In this document: positions 7,749 to 12,946 of the stretch, one piece after another
How the letters are laid out: each line of letters opens with the position of its first letter
Numbering within the stretch: position 1 is the first letter of the stretch
Assembly: GCA_003024985.2 (NCBI GenBank)
Contig: PXIH01S0005172.1
Length of the DNA stretch: 12,946 nt
Source of the DNA: Euperipatoides rowelli
Lineage: Eukaryota; Onychophora; Udeonychophora; Euonychophora; Peripatopsidae
Strand: one strand, 5' to 3'
The notes under the pieces: model-generated
Database searches by the model: none
Told to the model about the DNA's origin: nothing
The model's input: only the letters and a program-made list of their open reading frames with translations
Translations under genes and position numbers: made by a program

Positions 7749-8706
7749 AGCGATGGCTTATGATGGATTTTCAAATAGCTTAATTAAGAATTTTGATTAT
7801 TGTTTTGCGATATTTATTGCCGAGGCAATTGATGCCTCTATTAAATGGCATATCCTGCCATCCTTATGGAAAATTGGGATTGTATTGCCCATTTTTAAAT
7901 CTGGAAACAGGAAATTGGTCAATTCCTATAGACCAATTACTATCAATTTGCCTATCTCCAAGCTGGCTGAGAAGATAATAATGCTTATGATGGAGAGACG
8001 TGATGAAGTTTGATTTATTATTTGATAAGCAATACGGTTTCAGACATAATAGATCTACCTCTGATAATCTCTTAGATACTACAAACTTAATTTTAAGAGG
8101 CTGTGAATTGAAAAAATCTACAGATGTGATTTATTTTGACTTGGCCTCGGCTTTTGATTCAGTTTCCCATAGTAATCTTATAAAAAAATTAACAGGTATG
8201 AATTTTGAAACATCTATATTATTATGGTTAGAAAATTATTTTGAGTATAGATATGTGAGAGTGAATGTAAATGGTATCATATCAAAGGAAAATATTTTGA
8301 ACAGAGGTGTTCCTCAAGGAGCCATACTCTCAAGTTTTTTGTTTGATTTATTTCTGGCGGATCTGCCATCTTGTATTGATTCTCATATTTCATATATGCG
8401 GATGACATTAAACTGGTCAGAAATATAGAAGAACCTGGTGACAAAATTGTCTTGCAATCTGATATAGAAAATGTTTCTAAATGGATCATCTCTAATAAGC
8501 TGAGCTTAAATCCTCAAAAAAACAAAATATATGAATTTCCTTTCAACAGGTGATGACTATGTATACTCTCTTCAGGACATTCCGATTCAATCGTGTAGTA
8601 TATATAAAGATTTGGGTTTAGTCTTGATGATGGGCTGAATTTTAATTGTCGTATTGATTCAATTATCATTAAGATAAATAAGTCTTTTGGTTTTATTGCA
8701 GCGAGT
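7735..8706 (+). pseudogene. LINE ORF2, reverse transcriptase domain (element 1)
   Basis: RT motifs are seen in order across four frames. 7735-8013: Y-D-G-F-S-N, L-P-S-L-W-K-I-G-I-V-L-P-I-F-K-S-G and Y-R-P-I-T. 8003-8395: Q-Y-G-F-R, then Y-F-D-L-A-S-A-F-D-S-V with the first catalytic Asp at 8138-8140, and G-V-P-Q-G-A-I-L-S. 8398-8550: the A-D-D of the Y-A-D-D box, catalytic Asp codons 8401-8406, put out of frame by two extra bases (AT, 8396-8397) in a TATAT run; K-W-I-I-S-N-K-L-S-L-N-P-Q-K follows. 8543-8706: Y-K-D-L-G-L-V-L and K-S-F-G-F-I-A-A-S. Similarity ends at 8706, where unrelated DNA begins. All main RT catalytic residues remain readable, but the gene is dead. Confidence 0.88.
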
Positions 8707-9154
8707 TAGGAGATAATAGCTTCGAGCTACAAGCCACTCAAAGCATATTTTACCGCAGCCTAACTTTTATATAGGCCTACTATATACTATGTAAAATCAG
8801 GCAAAAACTATAGGCTACATAGCCTACTATGTACAGTGTTACAGACTGTAATACTATGTCCGTATGTATATCTTTGAAATTGAATGTTCATTTTTCCATA
8901 AGGTTCCAATACAGTTAGATCCACCCTTGCTCTCATTGATGTTTTCAGCAGTTACTTCTAAGTTAACTTATTTAGCATTGTATAAGATGGGATGTTTTCA
9001 AAACTATATCTAAATTAACTAAAAACAAATACTGTATAAATAGCTAGTTAAGTATTATATTTGCTAATTCAGATAAACTAGTCTACCTAACCACCATGAG
9101 CTGCCATAAAATTGCTGTGAGCAAAATTATTCTCAAAGCAAAATTTGCTGTGAG
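8706..9154. other. Unidentified insertion in the RT/C-terminal boundary of element 1
   Basis: LINE similarity stops at 8706 and resumes near 9155. The 449 bp between have no coding content. They hold TAGGCCTA (8772-8779) and a near-palindrome TAGGCTACATAGCCTA (8811-8826). TTGCAGCGAG at 8696-8705 resembles TTGCTGTGAG at 9145-9154 (8 of 10 bases), which could be a decayed target-site duplication; the same TTGCTGTGAG also occurs at 9112-9121. No clear terminal inverted repeats or A-tail were found, so the element type is unknown. Confidence 0.5.
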
Positions 9155-9436
9155 GTTTAAATTACTATTTCGAGCCCTGGTATCTAATAGGGGAGATGTT
9201 ACGAGATTAGAAAAAAAAGTTCCGTTCATTAACAAAGCAAAGTAATGGTTTTTGGAATCTATCTTATGAAACTCGATTATCAAAATTGATTGGTTTAATG
9301 TCTCCTACTCAACGCTGGATGAGAGAAGATATTATTTATATGTTTAAAGAAATTGTCTTGTTAAAAAACCAAAAGAAATTATTTGTGCTTTCAAATGCCT
9401 CTACCAGGAAAAGTCATCATTATAAATTATTAAGAG
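9155..9436 (+). pseudogene. LINE ORF2 C-terminal domain, first part (element 1)
   Basis: 9159-9230 reads L-L-F-R-A-L-V-S-N then R-L-E-K, where the family has L-Y-x-x-L-V followed by R-L-E-K-V-Q; a few codons are missing. After a frameshift, 9256-9420 reads W-N-L-S-Y-E-T-R-L-S-K-L-I-G-L, the conserved Y-x-x-R-L-x-x-L-x-L block, then R-E-D-I-I-Y-M-F-K-E-I and R-K-S-H-H-Y-K. The frame runs on after 9436 but the protein changes to a different LINE, so 9436 is the putative nested-insertion point. The segment continues at 10446. Confidence 0.7.
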
Positions 9437-9854
9437 GATGTCACTCAATCTGGTACTGTAAGAATACAACTGACATAATGAATCTAAATAAAAAATTTCG
9501 GAAAAATACAAAAATAATTTATGGATTTCATAAAATGTCATATAATGAGAGAATAAACCATTTATATGTAAATAATATTAGAACACCTCAACAAAGAATA
9601 TTTAGGGGTGATCTCCTCCAGGCATACAAATTAATAGTGACATAAAACAATATAAGAGAGATGTTTGTAGTGGATACTAACACTGTTACCAGAGGCCACA
9701 AAATAAGTTAAAGGTAATATATGCGGGAAAATCAATTAGAGCACATTTTTTCTCGCATAGAGTGGTAAAGCACTGGAATGCACTCCCTTTAGGTCAGACT
9801 GATTTTAATAGTTTTCACTCATTTAAAAAAACACTGGATAAAAATATTGGATAA
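9437..9854 (+). pseudogene. LINE ORF2 C-terminal end (nested copy)
   Basis: 9437-9642 contains C-H-S-I-W-Y, N-T-T-D-I, then M-S-Y-N-E-R-I-N-H-L and R-I-F-R-G-D-L-L-Q-A-Y-K. The CR1/L2-type consensus at this point is S-Y-x-E-R-L-x-x-L followed by R-R-x-R-G-D-L-I-x-x-Y-K, so the match is close. After a stop at 9643-9645, T-V-T-R-G-H appears at 9682-9699, and a third frame gives H-F-F-S-H-R-V-V-K-H-W-N-A-L-P (Trp codon 9774-9776), ending with F-K-K-T-L-D and TAA 9852-9854. The R-V-V-x-x-W-N-x-L-P tail is the C-terminal signature of this LINE group. Only the last 140 or so residues exist. Confidence 0.8.
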
Positions 9855-10445
9855 GGATGAACTGTATAGGGGGATGATATAACGCTAATGAACAGTGTTA
9901 TATATTAAAAATTGTTGTGTTTTTGTATTAACTTTTGGGAGAGTTTCTTTTGTATAAAAACTAAAAAGGTTTGTGGCGATTTCAGAGAATATAATAATTT
10001 TGAATTTCCATATTAGGAATATATTTGTATTTATGTTTTACAGATGTTATAAGATTTTTATAAAGGAATAATATAGGCAAAGAGAATGATAAGAGAGAGA
10101 TGTCCTTAAACAATTATGCAAGATGTATATATTTTTGGGAGTATGAGAGCCTTTTATTTATAAGAGTTTATATTTATAATAATTTTAATGTATATTTACA
10201 ACTTATTGACATATATTTGCAGTTTTTAATGTTTATGTATTTTTACAAGATGTAATTGACATATTATATTTACTAAATTATATGGAATATTTATAATTAA
10301 CAAATATGTATATTTATAGATTATTTAAATGAATTGTGCTCTTTTGACTCCCTGTTATGTTTTATTGTAGATTTTATTTTTATGTTATATGAGGAACATT
10401 ATCTGAAGCATAAATAAAATCCAATTAATAGAATAAATGGAATAT
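9855..10445 (+). other. 3' UTR of the nested LINE
   Basis: Very A+T-rich, with no ORF on either strand. It lies between the nested copy's stop and the point where element 1 coding sequence resumes. AATAAA occurs at 10413-10418 and again at 10432-10437, close to the inferred 3' end. No obvious microsatellite tail is present. Confidence 0.55.
10413..10437 (+). promoter_or_regulatory. Candidate polyadenylation signals of the nested LINE
   Basis: Two AATAAA hexamers (10413-10418, 10432-10437) sit within 35 bases of the inferred 3' end of the nested LINE. In such A+T-rich DNA the hexamer arises often by chance, so position is the only support. Confidence 0.35.
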
Positions 10446-10662
10446 ATTATATAATGATGAGTTGAAAGCCAAGGCTTATGTACAACTCTTTATAAAAAAA
10501 AAAATATATAAGACTAGCATCAACAATAGAAGCATTTTATTCTGCAACTCTCTCCCAAATGAGATCTTTTTAGAGAAATCATTTAATAGATTCAAAAGGG
10601 AATTGGACATTCATTTATTTAAAAGAGATGATTTTATTAGCCTCCCTTTGATTTTTATTTGA
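10446..10662 (+). pseudogene. LINE ORF2 C-terminal tail, second part (element 1)
   Basis: A continuous frame of about 70 codons ending at TGA 10660-10662. It reads Y-N-D-E-L-K-A-K-A-Y, I-N-N-R-S-I-L-F-C-N-S-L-P-N-E-I and then F-N-R-F-K-R-E-L-D-I-H-L. CR1/L2-type ORF2 proteins end with W-N-x-L-P-x-x-I followed by F-K-x-x-L; here the Trp codon reads TGC (Cys, 10543-10545). A complete tail with its own stop already occurs at 9854, so this second tail only makes sense as the resumption of element 1 after the nested insertion. Confidence 0.72.
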
Positions 10663-11033
10663 ATTTTTCTTTTGACTTATTTAGATGTTTTTAGTCTCTT
10701 TTCTTTCTTTTTCTTCCTTTTAAAAAGAAAGAGGGAAGGGGGGGAGGGGAGATAGTGAGAAAAAAAGGAAAATTTTGTTTGTTTCTCTTTTTTATAATTT
10801 TGAAATCTTGTTTTTTTTTTTTTTTTTGAAATTATGCAGTATTGACGATTAATTTTATGAAATTTTCTAAGTTACAGTATGTTTTCTAAACAAGAATTTT
10901 GATTTGTTTTTATCCTGTCTGCATTTTTTTTTTCCTTTTCCTTATCTGTGACACTTATGTTTTGTGTAATACTAAGATCTGTAAAAATCATATACTGATT
11001 TACACAGTAAGTAAAATAAATAAATAAATAAAA
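10663..11033 (+). other. 3' UTR of element 1 with terminal (AAAT)n
   Basis: Non-coding. It holds a pyrimidine run (10695-10721) directly followed by a purine run (10722-10752), able to fold as an imperfect hairpin around TTTTAAAA, and 17 T at 10811-10827. It ends in an AAAT microsatellite at 11013-11033. Simple repeats at the 3' terminus are typical of CR1/L2-like LINEs and serve in target-primed reverse transcription. Confidence 0.55.
11013..11033 (+). repeat. (AAAT)n microsatellite, inferred 3' end of element 1
   Basis: About five AAAT units in a row, directly followed by unrelated sequence. The position fits a LINE 3' terminus. Confidence 0.7.
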
Positions 11034-11221
11034 TTCCAGGAGTAACTTTTCACAGGTAAAAGCCAGGATTTTTTTTAAAAATTTGGCGCTAAACATAATG
11101 TGCTTTAAAAGTTCATGTTTATAATATATTATCATATTATCATACTCGATATTAAAAGTGTTTTATACATTTAAATACATAATTAGAGCTTCGTTTTTGT
11201 TTAATAATTTGAATTCTATGT
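11034..11221. other. Non-coding DNA between element 1 and the THAP fragment
   Basis: A+T-rich. I looked here for the first two zinc-binding cysteines expected upstream of the THAP fragment and did not find a convincing pair. Confidence 0.4.
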
Positions 11222-11393
11222 TCAAGATTTCCCAAGATCATCGGTCGGTGGCAGACCTGGATTACCGCATGTCGAAGAAAGTCATGGCAATCTTCTGCTG
11301 GAAGTTCTCTGTGCTCTCAGCATTTTATAGAAGAAAACTTCGATAGGACTTCTTTGGCATGTGTATCCAGCCTTTCCCTCATATTTACAAAAG
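11222..11393 (+). pseudogene. THAP zinc-finger domain fragment, possible exon
   Basis: THAP domains are C2CH zinc fingers that bind DNA; they occur in animal transcription regulators and in P-element-like transposases. The frame from 11222 reads S-R-F-P-K-I-I-G-R-W-Q-T-W, A-C-R-R-K-S-W, then L-C-S-Q-H-F-I-E-E-N-F-D-R-T-S-L. C-S-x-H-F (Cys 11312-11314, His 11321-11323) is the third and fourth zinc ligand, and F-x-R-F-P and R-R-x-W-x-P are also family landmarks. After a frameshift at about 11362, Q-P-F-P-H-I-Y fits the A-V-P-T-I-F box that closes the domain. The N-terminal C-x2-4-C pair is missing. AAG|GTAACA puts a splice-donor-like site at 11394 right at the domain end. Composition is less A+T-rich than its surroundings. 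Confidence 0.65.
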
Positions 11394-11395
11394 GT

Positions 11396-11833
11396 AACAT
11401 TATTTTCACTAATATGAAATAAATAGCACGATTTGAAATTACAATTTCCTTTTAGTATAAGACTTACTCGCCCCCCCCCCCCTATAAATCAGATTCAAAT
11501 AATGTTTTATTTTAATTTGATTTGAATAAGGTACAGTAACTATTATTTTAAACATGAAACATAGAAAGTGATTATAAAATCAGTTTTCTTATAGCGGTCC
11601 AATTTGTTAGAGCACCATAAAATTGGAATATTTACATTTATAAAAAATACTTATTTCAAAGATATATTGATAAATATGTGCTAATATTGTTTATGGTGAT
11701 TTATATTTCATATTCTGAAATAATCAATCATAAATAGAAACATCTAATAAATTGATTCCAGTGATTCGTATCGGTCTATATAAACTCATGGCTTCCAATT
11801 GTTTTGAAATCGATTACACAACGTTTCTAATAA
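11396..11833. other. A+T-rich DNA with a C12 tract
   Basis: No gene seen. Twelve C lie at 11471-11482. The rest is A+T-rich with stops in all frames. It may include the 5' UTR of element 2. Confidence 0.5.
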
Positions 11834-12346
11834 TTGATACAGTGCGATAATATCTGGATTCCTTTACAAATGGCTACACATTTATCGAATACTAAATGTT
11901 TATTATATTTGTTACATAAATACATTGAGTTTATTATCTGGATTACCAAAATCATAAACTTCGATCACACTCGGATTCACGTTAACAGAGTTGTTGAGAA
12001 GTCTTCGTTTCTCAAGGTGAAACAAAGAAGATTGCTGGTTCCTAAAGCCAAACATAGATACCGATTGTCAAGGATTGTGTTAGTGGTAAGTTTGTGTTTC
12101 ATTAGACGAAAATGGATTTCTAGATTTGATAATTCTTTGTCTTTACTATTAATTAGTAATATTTAAATTAATGCTGCTGGATATTTCCCTGCTAAAAGAC
12201 TATGTCCTAAACGGAGACATAAACTTTATCAAAGTGTATTCTACATACATACTAAGACATCCATTCCACTGAATAATTCCTCTGATATCTCACGATTTAT
12301 TCTGTTCATAGCTTCTATATTCCTATTATCAGGTAATGTAGAATTA
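11834..12346 (+). pseudogene. Element 2 ORF1 leader, tandemly duplicated
   Basis: One reading frame covers this stretch, broken only by TAA 12164-12166. It contains two similar blocks. Block 1 has R-R-L-L-V-P-K-A-K-H-R-Y (12026-12061), I-S-R-F (12116-12127) and S-L-S-L-L-L-I-S-N-I up to the TAA. Block 2 has R-L-C-P-K-R-R-H-K-L-Y (from about 12197), I-S-R-F (12287-12298) and I-F-L-L-S-G-N-V-E-L. The spacing between matching parts is 165-171 bp. In 2A-bearing LINEs the leader before the 2A motif is often hydrophobic and may act as a signal-like peptide; that role is inferred here. The first 60 codons are unrecognised. No initiation context could be chosen with confidence. Confidence 0.5.
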
Positions 12347-12362
12347 AAACCCTGGCCCAGAC
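12293..12362 (+). other. 2A-like translational recoding motif (decayed by one base)
   Basis: 2A-like peptides make the ribosome skip one peptide bond between the final Gly and Pro of D-V/I-E-x-N-P-G-P. Here the frame reads R-F-I-L-F-I-A-S-I-F-L-L-S-G-N-V-E-L and then K-P-W-P, because the run AAAA at 12346-12349 has one A too many. In the adjacent frame the same bases read N-P-G-P-D-V-N-C, which leads directly into the zinc finger. G-N-V differs from the usual G-D-V at a position where Asp is strongly preferred. 2A-like sequences at the N terminus of ORF1 have been described in APE-type non-LTR retrotransposons, so the placement is as expected. Confidence 0.75.
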
Positions 12363-12524
12363 GTAAATTGTAAAAAATGCAATCAGGTTGTAAAAGACTT
12401 CGATAATAATGCTATATGCTACAATATGTGTACAGGTAGGCTACACCGGAAATGTAGTGATCTCACTGAGTCTCAGTTCAAAATTAATTATTAAACGTCC
12501 AGAAATTGACTGGATTTGTCTAAG
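12363..12524 (+). pseudogene. PHD-type zinc finger of element 2 ORF1
   Basis: Right after the 2A-like motif the protein reads C-K-K-C (12369-12380), A-I-C-Y-N-M-C (12411-12431), L-H-R-K-C (12441-12455), then after a frameshift at TAA 12492 E-I-D-W-I-C (about 12501-12518). The spacing and the W-x-C near the end fit a C4HC3 PHD finger. The eighth ligand would fall three residues after the last Cys and reads Leu. PHD fingers in LINE ORF1 proteins are presumed to bind chromatin or nucleic acid. The 2A motif directly in front would make this finger the N terminus of the mature ORF1 protein. Confidence 0.75.
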
Positions 12525-12863
12525 GCTTTGAGAATAGGGAAAGCAACAACTGTCAAAAATAGACCTATAGTTATCTCTTTGAGAGAGGAGAGTCATAAAT
12601 GGAAATTTTTGAAACCTGCTCATCGACTGAAAAATTCTAAAGATAATTATTTAAGTAAAATTTCCTTAACTATTGATAGATCTGTTGATGATCGAAAAAA
12701 ATATGTGCTGAGAAAAGAACTTCTAGAAAGAAAAAAAACAAGATAAAATGTTTTCATTTATCAAGACAAAATAGTTGAAAGAGTTATACCCGGTCTTCCT
12801 ACTGATCCTAGTACAGAGGTGACATTTGAGTCAAAGTCAGATCCTAAAGATTTAACTAAATAG
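12516..12863 (+). pseudogene. C-terminal RNA-binding domain of element 2 ORF1
   Basis: 12519-12746 reads L-R-I-G-K, then N-R-P-I-V-I-S-L-R, K-W-K-F-L-K, L-S-K-I-S-L-T-I-D-R-S and R-K-E-L-L-E-R-K-K. The same order occurs in element 1 ORF1 (R-L-G-R, I-R-P-L-L-I, S-F-L-K, D-R-S), so the two are related. A frameshift at about 12740-12762 leads to D-K-I-V-E-R-V-I-P-G-L and an acidic tail that ends at TAG 12861-12863. The domain follows the PHD finger with almost no spacer. The coiled coil present in element 1 is absent, which suggests an internal deletion around 12515. Confidence 0.72.
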
Positions 12864-12875
12864 CAGTCAATAAAG

Positions 12876-12946
12876 ATGATATATACTAATATTCGATCTA
12901 TAAGAAATAAGTTTAATGAATTTCAGTCTGTGTGTGTTTCAAATAA
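12876..12946 (+). pseudogene. Start of element 2 ORF2, APE endonuclease
   Basis: ATG 12876 opens M-I-Y-T-N-I-R-S-I-R-N-K-F-N-E-F, which runs to the window edge without a stop. Y-T-N-x-R-S-I-x-N-K is the opening strand of CR1/L2-type APE endonucleases, and its Asn belongs to the active site; element 1 has Y-T-N-A-N-S-I-C-N-K at the same place. Too short to know whether it stays open; called pseudogene because the rest of the element is decayed. Confidence 0.7.

Larger units (their letters stand above)
9437..10445 (+). mobile_element. 5'-truncated LINE 3' end nested in element 1
   Basis: A second, differently sequenced copy of the LINE C-terminal domain starts here, followed by its own stop and an A+T-rich 3' UTR (9855-10445) with AATAAA signals near the end. 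ATTATAAATTATTAAGAG at 9419-9436 and ATTATATAATGATGAG at 10446-10461 flank it and may be a decayed target-site duplication. Heavy 5' truncation with only the last few hundred coding bases kept is the usual outcome of LINE retrotransposition. Element 1 coding sequence picks up again immediately after it. Confidence 0.65.
5646..11033 (+). mobile_element. CR1/L2/Crack-group LINE (element 1), interrupted twice
   Basis: In order: ORF1, APE endonuclease, reverse transcriptase, a C-terminal domain with the Y-x-x-R-L and N-x-L-P motifs, a 3' UTR and a terminal (AAAT)n. This is the architecture of APE-type non-LTR retrotransposons with microsatellite 3' ends. The left limit is set by the stop before ORF1 at 5646 and is probably a 5' truncation, because ORF1 starts inside its coiled coil. 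Two foreign segments interrupt it, about 8706-9154 and about 9437-10445. Without them the copy is roughly 3.9 kb. I cannot fix the exact clade without a tree. Confidence 0.8.
11834..12946 (+). mobile_element. 2A/PHD-type LINE (element 2), cut by the window edge
   Basis: From left to right: a hydrophobic and basic leader, a 2A-like motif, a PHD-type finger, the ORF1 C-terminal domain and the first residues of ORF2 endonuclease. This order is known from CR1/L2-related LINEs of animals. The left limit is uncertain; the open frame that leads in-frame to the 2A motif starts at 11834 with one internal stop. The element is decayed and continues beyond 12946. Confidence 0.75.

Noticed and set aside
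9083-9283. 66-codon ORF on the - strand.
   Set aside because: Antisense to the LINE C-terminal domain; no recognisable motif.
10872-11135. 87-codon ORF on the - strand.
   Set aside because: A+T-rich, covers the LINE 3' UTR and its AAAT tail, so it is chance.
11158-11346. 62-codon + ORF overlapping the THAP fragment.
   Set aside because: Different frame from the one with C-S-x-H-F; its own product shows no domain.
8811-12440. TAGGCTA words near 1195, 8811 and 12436 as copies of one repeat.
   Set aside because: The flanking bases do not align beyond 6-8 positions, and the last lies in the PHD coding relic.
1-12946. CRISPR arrays, tRNA or rRNA genes, bacterial promoters or terminators.
   Set aside because: No regularly spaced repeats, no tRNA-like box pair and no rRNA-like conserved stretch were seen; the content is eukaryotic.

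Overview
The window looks like an A+T-rich stretch of animal (metazoan, probably invertebrate) nuclear DNA made mostly of decayed transposable elements. The evidence is the element types: APE-type non-LTR retrotransposons (LINEs) of the CR1/L2/Crack group, a piggyBac transposase relic, a second transposase-like relic, and one THAP zinc-finger segment. There are no bacterial-style operons, ribosome binding sites or dense long ORFs. I cannot name the species. All recognisable coding traces are on the + strand. Nearly all are interrupted by stops and small frameshifts, so they read as pseudogenes.

Layout. 1-365: A+T-rich DNA with nothing recognisable. 364-531: a short relic resembling the start of an L1/Tx1-type endonuclease. 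532-1242: a less A+T-rich unknown segment. 1243-2770 and 3370-3840: a broken piggyBac transposase gene split by about 600 bp of unrelated DNA; the first catalytic Asp has become Asn. 3843-5200: a second transposase-like pseudogene starting almost where the piggyBac similarity ends, with a CxxC...H cluster and a D-S-T-G-G motif. 5215-5640: no gene. 5646-11033: one LINE copy (element 1) with ORF1, APE endonuclease, reverse transcriptase, C-terminal tail and a 3' UTR ending in (AAAT)n. Element 1 is interrupted twice: by an unidentified ~450 bp segment (about 8706-9154) and by the 5'-truncated 3' end of another LINE (about 9437-10445). 11222-11393: a THAP zinc-finger fragment ending at a plausible splice donor. 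11834-12946: a second LINE (element 2) that runs off the right edge.

The most notable system is the start of element 2. Its ORF1 begins with a hydrophobic leader ending in a 2A-like translational-recoding motif (V-E-L-N-P-G-P after allowing for one extra A), followed by a PHD-type zinc finger and then the ORF1 C-terminal domain. The leader appears tandemly duplicated about 165-171 bp upstream, with a decayed first copy of the 2A-like motif. In the active ancestor, 2A would have released the leader from the PHD-containing ORF1 protein during translation; ORF2 (endonuclease plus reverse transcriptase) begins 12 bases after the ORF1 stop. Elements 1 and 2 share a similar ORF1 C-terminal domain, so they belong to related families. 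Element 1 seems to have lost the 2A/PHD part by 5' truncation, while element 2 seems to have lost the coiled coil by internal deletion.
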